Source: Streptomyces caniscabiei
GTDB lineage: Bacteria > Actinomycetota > Actinomycetes > Streptomycetales > Streptomycetaceae
Assembly: GCF_014930365.1 (NCBI RefSeq)
Contig: NZ_JABXWI010000017.1
Coordinates: 65,204 to 129,203, forward strand
Direction of reading: 5' to 3'
DNA length: 64,000 nucleotides
The notes beneath the pieces were generated by a model. It worked only from the letters and a program-made list of their open reading frames with translations. It ran no database searches and was not told the origin of the DNA. A program made the position numbers and the translations under genes. Below, one piece after another: positions 53,150 through 61,666 of this stretch (within the stretch, counting starts at the first letter, position 1; each line of letters begins with the position of its first letter).

Positions 53150-54171
53150 ACGGCGACCTCCTCGTAGGCGGGGGACGGGGCGGCGTCCTGCGGGGCACTG
53201 GCCTTGTGGCCGGTGAGCGACAGGAACACCTCGTCCAGGCTGGGCAGTTCGGTGCTGATGGAGGCGATGGTGACGCCGTGCGCGGTGATCGCGCCGACGA
53301 CGGCGGTCAGCTGCTCGTCGCTGAGGATCGGCACGAGGAGGGTGCCGGTCTCGGTGTCCACGGTGGTGGTGGCGAGCCCGGTGATCCCCAGGCCGTCCAG
53401 ATCCGCGGCCAGCGGGCGCAGCCGCACCGGATCGGCCGTCCGGACCCGGAGCGTACGCCCGCCGACCTGCGCCTTCAGTTCCTCGATCCGGCCGCCCGCG
53501 ATGACCTTCCCCCGGTCGATCACGGTCAGCTCGGAGGCCAGCTGCTCGGCCTCCTCCATGTACTGGGTGGTCAGCAGCACGGTCACGCCGTCACCGACCA
53601 TCCGCTTCACCTCGGCCCACACCTCGTTGCGGGTGTGCGGGTCCAGGCCGGTCGTCGGTTCGTCCAGATAGAGCACGGCCGGGCTGCCGATCATGGACGC
53701 GGCCAGGTCGAGTCGCCGCCGCATACCGCCGGAGTACGTCCCCGCCGGGCGCCCGGCGGCCTCGGTCAGCGAGAACCGCTCCAGCAGGCCGGTCGCGCGG
53801 CTCCTCGCCTCCTTCCGGGGCAGGTCGAGCAGCCGGCCGATCATGTAGAGGTTCTCGAAGCCGGACAGCTTCTCGTCCACGGAGGCGTACTGGCCGGTCA
53901 GGCCGATCACCCGGCGCAGCTGGCGCGGCTGCCGTACGACGTCGTACCCGGCCACGGTCGCCCGGCCCGCGTCCGGTGTGATCAGTGTGGACAGGCACCG
54001 TACGAGGGTGGTCTTGCCCGCCCCGTTGGGGCCGAGCACGCCCATTACGGTGCCTTCTCGCACGTCGAGGTCGACACCGTCCAGCGCCCTGGTCTCCCCG
54101 TAGTGCTTGACCAGCCCCCGCACGGCGACAGCGCCTTTCGCGCCGCTGGCGTTCTTGTCGATTCGTGTCAT
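53146..54171 (-). CDS. DrrA-type ABC exporter ATPase
   Basis: A 341-residue ATPase: Walker A GPNGAGKTT, Q-loop GLTGQYASVDEKLSGFENL, signature YSGGMRRRLDLAASMIG, Walker B VLYLDEPTTGLDPHTRNEVW, then a DrrA C-terminal domain (LRVRTADPVRLRPLAADLDG ... LPSLDEVFLSLTG). It drives export with the permease downstream. ATG 54171 fits MTRIDKN; an earlier start (ten codons) is less likely. Separated from panB upstream by a large palindrome. Confidence 0.93.
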   Translation of the reverse strand: MTRIDKNASGAKGAVAVRGLVKHYGETRALDGVDLDVREGTVMGVLGPNGAGKTTLVRCLSTLITPDAGRATVAGYDVVRQPRQLRRVIGLTGQYASVDEKLSGFENLYMIGRLLDLPRKEARSRATGLLERFSLTEAAGRPAGTYSGGMRRRLDLAASMIGSPAVLYLDEPTTGLDPHTRNEVWAEVKRMVGDGVTVLLTTQYMEEAEQLASELTVIDRGKVIAGGRIEELKAQVGGRTLRVRTADPVRLRPLAADLDGLGITGLATTTVDTETGTLLVPILSDEQLTAVVGAITAHGVTIASISTELPSLDEVFLSLTGHKASAPQDAAPSPAYEEVAV

Positions 54172-54288
54172 GCGGACGACGGTCCCAGCGCCCACCGACA
54201 AACCACCGACAGGCCACCGACAGGGCCGATGGCCGACCGACGGCGCCTGAGAGCTCGGGGGTGCCTGTCTCGTGGGCGGGTGCGGGTG

Positions 54289-54431
54289 GGTGGGGCTTCT
54301 CGCGCAGTTCCCCGCGCCCCTGAAAAGCAGGGGCTGCGCCCCTTGCTTTTCAGGGCCGCGGGGCCGTGGTCTTTCAGGCCCGCAGGGCCTGGTCTTTCAG
54401 GGGCGCGGGGAACTGCGCGAGAAGCCCCACC
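54289..54431. repeat. Large perfect palindrome, Streptomyces element copy C
   Basis: Two perfectly complementary 37-bp arms (54289-54325 and 54395-54431) enclose a 69-base middle that has its own near-perfect hairpin (aaaagcaggggc / gccccttgctttt) and a repeated ggtctttcag. Each arm carries the ggggcgcggggaactgcgcg core of the element. It lies between panB and the downstream ABC gene, a likely terminator for panB. Confidence 0.9.
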
Positions 54432-54477
54432 GCACCCGCACCCGACAACGCACCCCGGCCCAGCGAACCCGGAGGCC

Positions 54478-55344
54478 CTAGTGGACGGAGTGCTCCTCCA
54501 GCGGGAACGTGCCGCCCACGACGTCCTCGGCGAACGCCTTCGCCGCGTCACCCATGACCGTACGGAGATCCGCGTACTTCTTGACGAACTTCGGCACCCG
54601 CCCGCCCGTCAGCCCCAGCATGTCCGTCCACACGAGCACCTGCGCGTCCGTCTCGGCCCCGGCACCGATGCCGACCGTCGGAATGTGCAGCACCCGCGTG
54701 ACCTCAGCCGCCAGCTCCGCCGGAACCAGCTCCAGGACCACCGCGAACGCGCCCGCGTCCTGCACGGCCTTGGCGTCGCGCAGCAACTGCTGCGCGGCCT
54801 CCTCGCCGCGCCCCTGCACGCGGTAGCCCATCGCGTTGACGGACTGCGGCGTGAGGCCGATGTGGGCCATCACGGGGATGCCGGACTCGACCAGCAGCTC
54901 GATCTGGCGGTGCGACCGCTCGCCGCCCTCCAGCTTGACCGCGCCGACCCCGGCCTCCTTGACCAGCCGGGTCGCCGAGCGCAGCGCCTGCACCGGGCCC
55001 TCCTGGTAGGAGCCGAAGGGCAGGTCGCCGACGATCAGGGCGCGGCTGGTGCCCCGGACGACGGCCGCGGAGAGCATGGTCATCTCGTCGAGGGTGACGG
55101 GCACGGTCGACTCGTACCCGAGGTGGCAGTTTCCCGCGGAGTCGCCGACGAGCATCACCGGGATGCCGGCCTCGTCGAAGACGGACGCGGTCATCGCGTC
55201 GTAGGCGGTGAGCATGGGCCACTTCTCGCCGCGTTCCTTGGCGAGGGCGATGTCCCGGACGGTGATACGGCGTGTGCCCTTGCCCCCGTACAGCGCCTTG
55301 CTGCCGTCGGAGGGCTTCGTCTGGGCAGCCGAAAGCTGCGTCAT
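54478..55344 (-). CDS. panB: Ketopantoate hydroxymethyltransferase
   Basis: A 288-residue enzyme of pantothenate synthesis: 3-methyl-2-oxobutanoate plus methylene-tetrahydrofolate gives ketopantoate. Family motifs: RRITVRDIALAKERGEKWPM, LTAYDAMTASVFDEAGIPVM, VGDSAGNCHLGYESTVPVTL (metal Asp), VKLEGGERS, MAHIGLTPQSVNAMGYRVQG, VLELVPAELAAEVTRVL (catalytic Glu), IPTVGIGAGAETDAQVLVW. ATG start with GAAGGAGCTGGAGCG. Divergent from the MFS gene. Confidence 0.96.
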   Translation of the reverse strand: MTQLSAAQTKPSDGSKALYGGKGTRRITVRDIALAKERGEKWPMLTAYDAMTASVFDEAGIPVMLVGDSAGNCHLGYESTVPVTLDEMTMLSAAVVRGTSRALIVGDLPFGSYQEGPVQALRSATRLVKEAGVGAVKLEGGERSHRQIELLVESGIPVMAHIGLTPQSVNAMGYRVQGRGEEAAQQLLRDAKAVQDAGAFAVVLELVPAELAAEVTRVLHIPTVGIGAGAETDAQVLVWTDMLGLTGGRVPKFVKKYADLRTVMGDAAKAFAEDVVGGTFPLEEHSVH

Positions 55345-55489
55345 CGCTCCAGCTCCTTCATGTCATCTCGAGGCACCCTGACGGTGTCCCCGGACCACGT
55401 CCATGGTGGCACCTAGGACGGGACAGGGCCAGAGCGGGTACATGTGACCGTGCAGGCATACAGCACGTAAGAGCCGGGTAAAAGATTTA

Positions 55490-55512
55490 CGATACGAGAC
55501 GGTCCCGTATCG
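55490..55512. promoter_or_regulatory. TetR-type operator before the DHA2 exporter
   Basis: Inverted repeat cgatacg (55490-55496) / cgtatcg (55506-55512) with an overlapping inner half-palindrome (gagacggtcccgt). It is 22 bp before the exporter start, so binding would block its promoter. The TetR gene two genes' length downstream is the likely binder. Confidence 0.72.
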
Positions 55513-55534
55513 AAATAGGTCTAGGGTCGACGAC

Positions 55535-57112
55535 ATGACTACCGCAGTCCCTGACTCCCGCATACCGGCGGCGGTGCACCGGCGCCGTTGGGTGATCCTC
55601 GGCGTGCTGATGCTGAGCCTGCTGATCGTGGTGCTCGACAACTCGATCCTCAATGTCGCCATCAAGACGATCTCCACCCCGGAGCCCACCGGGCTCGGCG
55701 CCACCCAGAGCGAGCTGGAGTGGGCGATCAACGCCTACACGCTGGTCTTCGCGGGGCTGCTGTTCTCCGCCGGTCTCCTCGGCGACCGTCTCGGCCGCAA
55801 GAAGGTGCTGCTCGGCGGGCTCGTCGTCTTCGGCATCGGCTCGGCGCTGGCCGCCCTGTCGGGCTCCCCGGGCGAGCTGATCGCCTTCCGCGCGGTCATG
55901 GGCCTCGGCGCCGCCTTCGTGATGCCCGCCACCCTCGCCGTCCTGATGAACGTCTTCGAACGCGACGAGCAGCCCAAGGCCATCGGCATCTGGGCGGGCG
56001 GCGTCGGCCTCGCCATCGCCATCGGCCCGATCACCGGCGGCCTCCTGCTCGACCACTTCTGGTGGGGTTCGGTCTTCCTGATCAACGTGCCGATCGTCGC
56101 CCTCGCCCTCGGCCTGATGATCTGGCTGGTCCCCGACTCGCGCGACCCGGACCCCGGCCGTATCGACCCCGTCGGCGTCCTGCTCTCCGTGGTCGGCCTC
56201 GTCCTCCTCGTCTACGGCATCATCCGCGGCGGCCAGCTCGCCGACTTCACCGACGCCACGGTCCTCGCGCCCAGCCTGGCCGGCCTCGCGGTCCTCGCCG
56301 CCTTCGTGGTCTTCGAGAAGCGCAGCGACCACCCGTCCATCGACATGGACTTCTTCAAGAACAAGGTGTTCTCCGCCGCCATCGGCGTCATCGGCCTGGT
56401 CTTCTTCGCGCTGATGGGCGTGACGTTCTTCTCCGTCTTCTACACCCAGACCGTCCGCGGCTACTCCCCGCTCCAGACCGGCCTGCTGATGCTCCCGCTG
56501 GCCGTCGCGCAGCTGGTCTTCGCGCCCCGCGCCCGCCTCGTCGTCGACCGCTTCGGCAACAGCGCGGTGTGCACGGCCGGCATGATCCTGATCGCCGCGA
56601 TGCTGGCCGCGTTCGCCGTGCTGGACGGGGACACCCCGATCTGGATCCTCGAAGTCGTCTTCTTCTTCATGGGTGTCGGCATGGCGCATGTGATGACCCC
56701 GCTCAGCGTCGTCGTCATGCAGGCCCTGCCCCGCGAGAAGGCCGGCTCGGCGTCCGCGCTCAGCAACACCTTCCGGCAGGTCGGCGGCGCCCTCGGGATC
56801 GCCGTCCTCGGCTCGGTGCTCTCCACCGCCTACCGCACGGGCATCGAGGACGAGCTGCCCGCCGGCGCCCCGCACGCCGCCGCCGAGTCCATCGAGGCCA
56901 CCCTCGGACTCGCCGCCCGGCTCGGCGAGCGGGGCGAGGCCCTGGTCGCCCCGGCCCACGACGCCTTCCTGCACGCCATGCATGTGACCGCCCTGTGCGG
57001 AGCCGGCATCGCCCTCCTCGGCGCGGTGGCCATGGCGGTGTTCCTGCCGGGACGGCCGAAGGGCGGGCAAGAGGGCAAGGAGGAGACGGAGTTGGTGACC
57101 GCCGACCACTGA
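55535..57112 (+). CDS. DHA2-type MFS drug exporter (EmrB/QacA group)
   Basis: A 525-residue MFS transporter with fourteen helices. RRWVILGVLMLSLLIVVLDN and SILNVAIKTI form helix 1 with the family's LDxTIVNVAL-like sequence; LLGDRLGRKKVLLGGLVVFG is motif A; SPGELIAFRAVMGLGAAFVM motif B; GIWAGGVGLAIAIGPITGGL motif C of antiporters. It exports drugs or the cell's own metabolites using protons. ATG start, ribosome site modest. Followed by a TetR gene in the same direction. Confidence 0.94.
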   Translation: MTTAVPDSRIPAAVHRRRWVILGVLMLSLLIVVLDNSILNVAIKTISTPEPTGLGATQSELEWAINAYTLVFAGLLFSAGLLGDRLGRKKVLLGGLVVFGIGSALAALSGSPGELIAFRAVMGLGAAFVMPATLAVLMNVFERDEQPKAIGIWAGGVGLAIAIGPITGGLLLDHFWWGSVFLINVPIVALALGLMIWLVPDSRDPDPGRIDPVGVLLSVVGLVLLVYGIIRGGQLADFTDATVLAPSLAGLAVLAAFVVFEKRSDHPSIDMDFFKNKVFSAAIGVIGLVFFALMGVTFFSVFYTQTVRGYSPLQTGLLMLPLAVAQLVFAPRARLVVDRFGNSAVCTAGMILIAAMLAAFAVLDGDTPIWILEVVFFFMGVGMAHVMTPLSVVVMQALPREKAGSASALSNTFRQVGGALGIAVLGSVLSTAYRTGIEDELPAGAPHAAAESIEATLGLAARLGERGEALVAPAHDAFLHAMHVTALCGAGIALLGAVAMAVFLPGRPKGGQEGKEETELVTADH

Positions 57113-57192
57113 CGGAGAATCGGACCGACGCGCGAGTGGGGCGAACCGGCCCACGAGTGAGCCGGACCAGCACACGAGAGACGGAGTCGACC

Positions 57193-57825
57193 TTGAGCCT
57201 CGCCGAGAGCCACGCCGGAGACGGCCGGGTCCGGGACGGCAGCCCCGTACGCGGACGGCCCCGCAGCGAGGCCGTGGAGCGGTCCATCATCGAGGGCGTC
57301 ATGAAGCTCCTCGAAGAGGGCGTGCCGCTCGCGGAGTTGTCGATCGAGCGGGTGGCCCGCACCGCCGGCGTCGGCAAGGCGACCATCTACCGCCGCTGGA
57401 GCGGCAAGGAGGCACTCTTCGTCGACGTGCTGCGCGCCGCCGAACCCCCCGACCCGGTGCTGCCCGGCACCTCCATGCGCGACGACCTGGTCGTCTTCCT
57501 GGAGGCGGCACGCCGGCGCGGGCTGCTCAACCGGCCCTCGGCGATCCTGTACAACGTCATCGCCCAGATGAAGAGCAGCCCCAAGATCTGGGACGCCTAC
57601 CACGCGGACGTCGTCGCCCCCCGCCGCCGGGCCCTCGCCGCCGTCCTGCGCCGGGGCCGGGACAACGGCGAACTCCGCCCGGACGTGGACATCGACCTCG
57701 TCGGCGACCTGGTCTTCGGCCCCATGCTGGTCCGCACCGTCATGCGCCCGGACGCCCCGCTCCCTGAGAACCTCGCGGAGAACATCGTCGACACGGTCCT
57801 CGAAGGGCTCCGCCCTCCTGACTGA
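57193..57825 (+). CDS. TetR-family repressor paired with the DHA2 exporter
   Basis: A 210-residue TetR regulator: RSIIEGVMKLLEEGVPLAEL, SIERVARTAGVGKATIYRRW is the DNA-binding motif, SGKEALFVDVLRAAEPPDPV follows, and the C-terminal domain (FLEAARRRGLLNRPSAILYN, DLVGDLVFGPMLVRTVM) belongs to TetR_C_16-like types. The start is TTG with GGAG 6 bp before; GTG at 57157 is possible. It lies 80 bp after the exporter and probably represses it through the palindrome at 55.5 kb. Confidence 0.92.
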   Translation: MSLAESHAGDGRVRDGSPVRGRPRSEAVERSIIEGVMKLLEEGVPLAELSIERVARTAGVGKATIYRRWSGKEALFVDVLRAAEPPDPVLPGTSMRDDLVVFLEAARRRGLLNRPSAILYNVIAQMKSSPKIWDAYHADVVAPRRRALAAVLRRGRDNGELRPDVDIDLVGDLVFGPMLVRTVMRPDAPLPENLAENIVDTVLEGLRPPD

Positions 57826-57917
57826 CCGTCGGGCCGTCGCGGTGGCGCTCCGGCGGCCTGCGAAGTGGGTCACAGCGATGTGCGCGTTTCGTTACAGACG
57901 TCGGGCCCTGTCCGCCG

Positions 57918-57933
57918 GTTCGGAACTCCGAAC
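57918..57933. promoter_or_regulatory. Small palindrome before the VanJ-like gene
   Basis: GTTCGG-aact-CCGAAC is a perfect 6-bp inverted repeat with 4-base loop, 123 bp upstream of the VanJ-like start. It could be a regulator site or the tail hairpin of the TetR gene. The rest of this 230-bp gap shows only a possible CCCTAGGGTTTT promoter element near 58000. Confidence 0.4.
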
Positions 57934-58055
57934 AGCGGGTTGTGCGTCCTTGCTCCCGTACGGCCGCCCGGTGACGGCGGGAACGAAGGCGATCATCCCC
58001 TAGGGTTTTGAGAGCGCGGGGGGACGAAGTGCACGGCAGGCAGTGAGGCGACGGT

Positions 58056-59102
58056 ATGGCGCAGGCGTACATGACGGAGACGGGCGGCGGCGCAGGGCAG
58101 GGCCGCGAACGATCCCGGTTCCGGCGCCTGTTCGGCCGCCTCTTCGGCGGGTGGAGAGGAGACCGGCGGATCTGGCGGCGCGGCATCGTCCTCGCGGTCC
58201 TCGCCGTACTCGTCGCCCTGGTGATGGTGCTGCACGCCCAGGTCCCCAACACCGTGGGCAACCTGGGCAGTCTGACCGAGACGTTCCTGCCCTGGTTCGG
58301 TCTCGCGATCCCGCTGCTGCTGATCCTCGCCCTGGTGCGCAGGTCGGCGACGGCGCTCGTCGCGCTCCTGGTGCCGACCGTCGTCTGGCTGAACATCTTC
58401 GGCGGACTGGTCACCAGCAAGACCGGCACCGGCGGCGACCTCGCCGTCGTCACCCACAACGTCAACGCGGACAACGCCGACCCGTCCGGCACGGCCCGTG
58501 AGGTCGCCGCCTCCGGCGCGGACGTGGTGGCGCTGGAGGAACTCACCGAGAACGCGGTGCCGGTGTACGAGAAGGCGCTCGCGGCGACCTACCCGTACCA
58601 CGAGGTCGTCGGCACGGTCGGGCTGTGGAGCAAGTACCGGATGAGCGACACCGAGGCCGTCGACATCAAGCTCGGCTGGGAGCGCGCGATGCGGTCGACG
58701 GTGGCGGCACCCGGCGGGCCCGTCGCCGTCTACGTCGCCCATCTCCCCTCGGTGCGGGTGAAGCTGGAGGCCGGATTCACCGCCCGCCAGCGCGACAAGA
58801 GCGCCGACGCCCTCGGCGAGGCCATCGCCGACGAGCCGATCCAGCAGGTCGTCCTCCTCGGCGACCTCAACGGAACCATGAACGACCGCGCCCTGAACGC
58901 CGTCACCGCCCAGATGCGCTCCACCCAGGGCGCGGCGGGCAGCGGCTTCGGCTTCAGCTGGCCGGCGTCGTTCCCGATGGCCCGGATCGACCAGATCATG
59001 GTCCGCGGCATGGAACCCAGGGCGTCCTGGACCCTGCCGGAGACCGGCAGTGACCACCTGCCGATCGCGGCGCGCGTGACGACGGAGACGCCGGGCGGCT
59101 GA
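58056..59102 (+). CDS. VanJ-like membrane endonuclease/exonuclease/phosphatase-fold protein
   Basis: A 348-residue protein with three N-terminal helices (GIVLAVLAVLVALVMVLHAQ, LPWFGLAIPLLLILALV, ATALVALLVPTVVWLNIFGG) and an outside EEP domain: VVTHNVNADNADPSGTA, VVALEEL (metal Glu), VAHLPSVR, VVLLGDLNGTMNDRALNAV (Asp, Asn), RIDQIMVRG, GSDHLPIAA (Asp, His). This is the layout of VanJ of S. coelicolor and StaP, tied to teicoplanin resistance through lipid-pyrophosphate turnover. Action on undecaprenyl carriers is inferred. ATG start; GAGGCGACGGT upstream. Confidence 0.88.
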   Translation: MAQAYMTETGGGAGQGRERSRFRRLFGRLFGGWRGDRRIWRRGIVLAVLAVLVALVMVLHAQVPNTVGNLGSLTETFLPWFGLAIPLLLILALVRRSATALVALLVPTVVWLNIFGGLVTSKTGTGGDLAVVTHNVNADNADPSGTAREVAASGADVVALEELTENAVPVYEKALAATYPYHEVVGTVGLWSKYRMSDTEAVDIKLGWERAMRSTVAAPGGPVAVYVAHLPSVRVKLEAGFTARQRDKSADALGEAIADEPIQQVVLLGDLNGTMNDRALNAVTAQMRSTQGAAGSGFGFSWPASFPMARIDQIMVRGMEPRASWTLPETGSDHLPIAARVTTETPGG

Positions 59103-59204
59103 CGGCGCGGAGGCCGACGCGGGTGACGATCGACACGTCCGGGGGCTGACGGCGCAGGTGGGGCCGGGGGAGCGGGGCAGAGGAATAGGTCCCGGTTCGA
59201 GTTT

Positions 59205-59236
59205 GTTCCGTCAATGAACATACGATGGAACGGAAC
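59205..59236. promoter_or_regulatory. Inverted repeat before the DHA1 exporter
   Basis: gttccgt (59205-59211) and acggaac (59230-59236) are perfect 7-bp arms with an 18-base spacer, about 60 bp before the preferred start. The surrounding sequence is the AT-richest in this part, as expected of a promoter. A regulator cannot be named. Confidence 0.45.
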
Positions 59237-59293
59237 CGATTCCTTCCTTTCCTTCCCTCTGCCCTCCTGCACCCTTTGAAAGGTCTCTCCGCC

Positions 59294-60523
59294 ATGCCTT
59301 TGGCCCTGCTCGCTCTCGCCGTAGGCGCCTTCGGAATCGGCACGACCGAGTTCGTCATCATGGGCCTGCTCCCCGAGGTCGCGGCCGACCTCGGCATCAC
59401 GATCCCCGCCGCCGGCCACCTCGTCTCGGCCTACGCGCTCGGCGTCGTCATCGGCGCCCCGCTGCTCGCCGCGGCCACCGCCCGGATGCCCCGCCGCAAG
59501 GTGCTGATCGGGCTGATGCTCCTCTTCGTCGCCGGCAACGCCCTCTCCGCGCTCGCCCCCGACGAGCAGTGGCTGCTCGCCGCCCGCTTCCTCAGCGGCC
59601 TGCCGCACGGCGCCTTCTTCGGCGTCGGCGCGGTCGTCGCGACCGGCCTCGTGGCGCCGGAGCGCAAGGCCCGCTCCGTCTCGCTGATGTTCCTCGGCCT
59701 GACGATCGCCAACGTCGCAGGCGTCCCGGCCGCGACCCTCGTGGGCCAGCACTTCGGCTGGCGGATCACCTTCCTCGGCGTCAGCGCGATCGGCCTCGCC
59801 GCCATCGCCTCCCTCGCCCTCCTGCTGCCGGACGACCGGGCGGAGCACCACTCCTCGGGCCTGCGCGGCGAACTGGGCGCCCTGCGCTCCCTGCCCGTCT
59901 GGCTCGCCCTCGGCACGACCGTCGCCGGCTTCGGCGCCCTCTTCTCCGCCTACAGCTACATCACGCCCATGCTCACGGACTCCGCCGGGTACGCCGAGAC
60001 CAGCGTGACCATGCTGCTCGCGCTGTTCGGCGTCGGCGCGACCATCGGCAACCTGGCCGGCGGCCGCCTCGCCGACCACTCCCTGCGCGGCACCCTCTTC
60101 GGCGGCCTGGCGTCCCTGATCCTCGTCCTCGGCCTCTTCCCGGTCCTCATGGCCGCGCAGTGGAGCGCCGCCCTGGCCGTCCTCCTCCTCGGCGTCGCCG
60201 CCTTCGCCACCGGCTCGCCGCTCCAGCTGATGGTCATGGAGAAGGCCGCCGCCGCCCCCTCCCTCGCCTCCTCCGCCAACCAGGCCGCCTTCAACCTGGC
60301 CAACGCGGGCGGCGCCTGGATCGGCGGCCTCGCCCTGACCGCCGGCCTCGGCACGACGGCCCCGGCGACCGCGGGCGCGGCCCTCGCACTGATCGGCCTC
60401 GCGGTCGCGGCGGTGTCCTACGCCGTCGACACCCGCCGGACACCCACCCCCGCCCCGCACCGCGGCCGCGTGGTGGCGTCCCATGTGCCGGAGGAGTCGG
60501 AGTCGGTGCGCGTGGGGGCGTAA
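59294..60523 (+). CDS. DHA1-type MFS exporter (AraJ/chloramphenicol-like)
   Basis: A 409-residue twelve-helix MFS protein. LALAVGAFGIGTTEFVIMGL is the first helix with the GTTEFVxxGLLPxVA sequence of the AraJ/Cmr group; ATARMPRRKVLIGLMLLFVA is motif A; GLPHGAFFGVGAVVATGLVA and NVAGVPAATLVGQHFGWR motif C. Relatives export arabinose, chloramphenicol or purine drugs. ATG 59294 fits the family (PLALLALAVG); a start 23 codons earlier is open. The end is Pro/Arg-rich and cytoplasmic. Confidence 0.92.
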   Translation: MPLALLALAVGAFGIGTTEFVIMGLLPEVAADLGITIPAAGHLVSAYALGVVIGAPLLAAATARMPRRKVLIGLMLLFVAGNALSALAPDEQWLLAARFLSGLPHGAFFGVGAVVATGLVAPERKARSVSLMFLGLTIANVAGVPAATLVGQHFGWRITFLGVSAIGLAAIASLALLLPDDRAEHHSSGLRGELGALRSLPVWLALGTTVAGFGALFSAYSYITPMLTDSAGYAETSVTMLLALFGVGATIGNLAGGRLADHSLRGTLFGGLASLILVLGLFPVLMAAQWSAALAVLLLGVAAFATGSPLQLMVMEKAAAAPSLASSANQAAFNLANAGGAWIGGLALTAGLGTTAPATAGAALALIGLAVAAVSYAVDTRRTPTPAPHRGRVVASHVPEESESVRVGA

Positions 60524-60565
60524 TCGCCTCGCCCGAGGGCCGCCGCCGGATCTACGCTCCCGGCC

Positions 60566-61165
60566 ATGACCACACAGGGCACGTCCGACCGGCCGCCGTT
60601 CGCTCCGAGCGGGGCGGGGCCGGGGATCAGGCAGGAGACCGCCGACGACCACCGTGGGGTGCGCGAGGTCCATACGCGCGCCTTCGGTGACGACGAGCGG
60701 ATCCCCGGGCTCGTGGAGGCGCTGCGCGCCACGGCCGCCGCGACGCCACCGCTCTCCTACGTCGCCACCGTGGACGACCGGATCGTCGGACACGTCCTGC
60801 TGAGCGCGGCGCGCCTGGACGCCCCGCGCCGGATCGTGGACGTGCTGACCCTGTCGCCGCTCGGCGTGCTCCCCGAGTTCCAGCGTCAGGGCATCGGCAC
60901 CCGGCTCGTCGCGCACGCCCTCGCGGCGGCGGACGGCCAGGGGGTGCCGCTGGTCTTCCTGGAGGGGGCACCGCACTACTACGGCACACGCGGCTTCGAG
61001 GGCGCCGTCGCGGCGGGCTTCCGCTCGCCGTCGCTGCGCATCCCCGAGGCCGCGTTCCAGGTCGCCCGTCTCTCCGCCCACGAGCCGTGGATGACGGGCA
61101 CCTTCGTCTACTCGGACCTCTTCTGGGCCTTCGACTGCGTCGGCCTGCGCGACCCGGAGGCCTGA
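60566..61165 (+). CDS. GNAT-family acetyltransferase (YhbS-like)
   Basis: A 199-residue acetyltransferase of the YhbS type: IRQETADDHRGVREVHTRAF, IVGHVLLSAARLDAPRRIVD, LSPLGVLPEFQRQGIGTRLV holds the acetyl-CoA loop (QRQGIG), and VFLEGAPHYYGTRGF is the group's signature. Substrate unknown. ATG start. Its last codons and stop lie in the first unit of the 17-bp repeat array, so the array abuts the gene directly. Confidence 0.9.
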   Translation: MTTQGTSDRPPFAPSGAGPGIRQETADDHRGVREVHTRAFGDDERIPGLVEALRATAAATPPLSYVATVDDRIVGHVLLSAARLDAPRRIVDVLTLSPLGVLPEFQRQGIGTRLVAHALAAADGQGVPLVFLEGAPHYYGTRGFEGAVAAGFRSPSLRIPEAAFQVARLSAHEPWMTGTFVYSDLFWAFDCVGLRDPEA

Positions 61166-61643
61166 GATCCGGAGCCCGGAGCAGCCCGGAGTCCGAACCG
61201 GCCCGGAGGCCTGAGGTGCCCGAAGTCTGGAGCAGCCCGGAGGCCCGAGCGGCCCGGAGCCCTGGGGTGCCCGGAGCCCTGAGTTGCCCGGACCCCTGAG
61301 TTGCCCGGACCCCTGGGGTGCCCGGAGCCCGGAGCAGCCCGGAGTCCGAACCGGCCCGGTGGCCTCAGGTGCCCGGAGTCCGGAGCAGCCCGGAGGCCCG
61401 AGCGGCCCGGAGCCCTGGGGTGCCCGGACCCCTGAGGTGCCCGGAGGCCTCAGGTGCCCGAAGTCTGGAGCAGCTCGGAGTCCGGAGCGGCCCGGAGCCC
61501 TGGGGTGCCCAGAGCCCTGAGTTGCCCGGACCTCTGGGGTGCCCGGAGGCCTCAGGTGCCCGGAGTCCGGAGCAGCCCGGAGTCCGGAGCGGCCCGGAGT
61601 CCTGGGGTGCCCGGACCCCAGGGGTGCCTGGAGGCCTGAAGGT
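61153..61643. repeat. 17-bp minisatellite, about 27 in-register units
   Basis: Units of the form cccggagnccnggngng follow each other without a gap. From 61185 to 61626 exactly 26 units of 17 bp keep register with no insertion or deletion; a degenerate unit follows at 61627, and two looser units precede, the first with the GNAT stop codon. Variants (ggagcag, gagcgg, tggggtg, tgagttg endings) recur in blocks of three to six units, so blocks were copied. 17 is not a multiple of three, so it is not coding. Confidence 0.95.
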
Positions 61644-61666
61644 CCCCTCAGGCCTTGACCCCGCGC

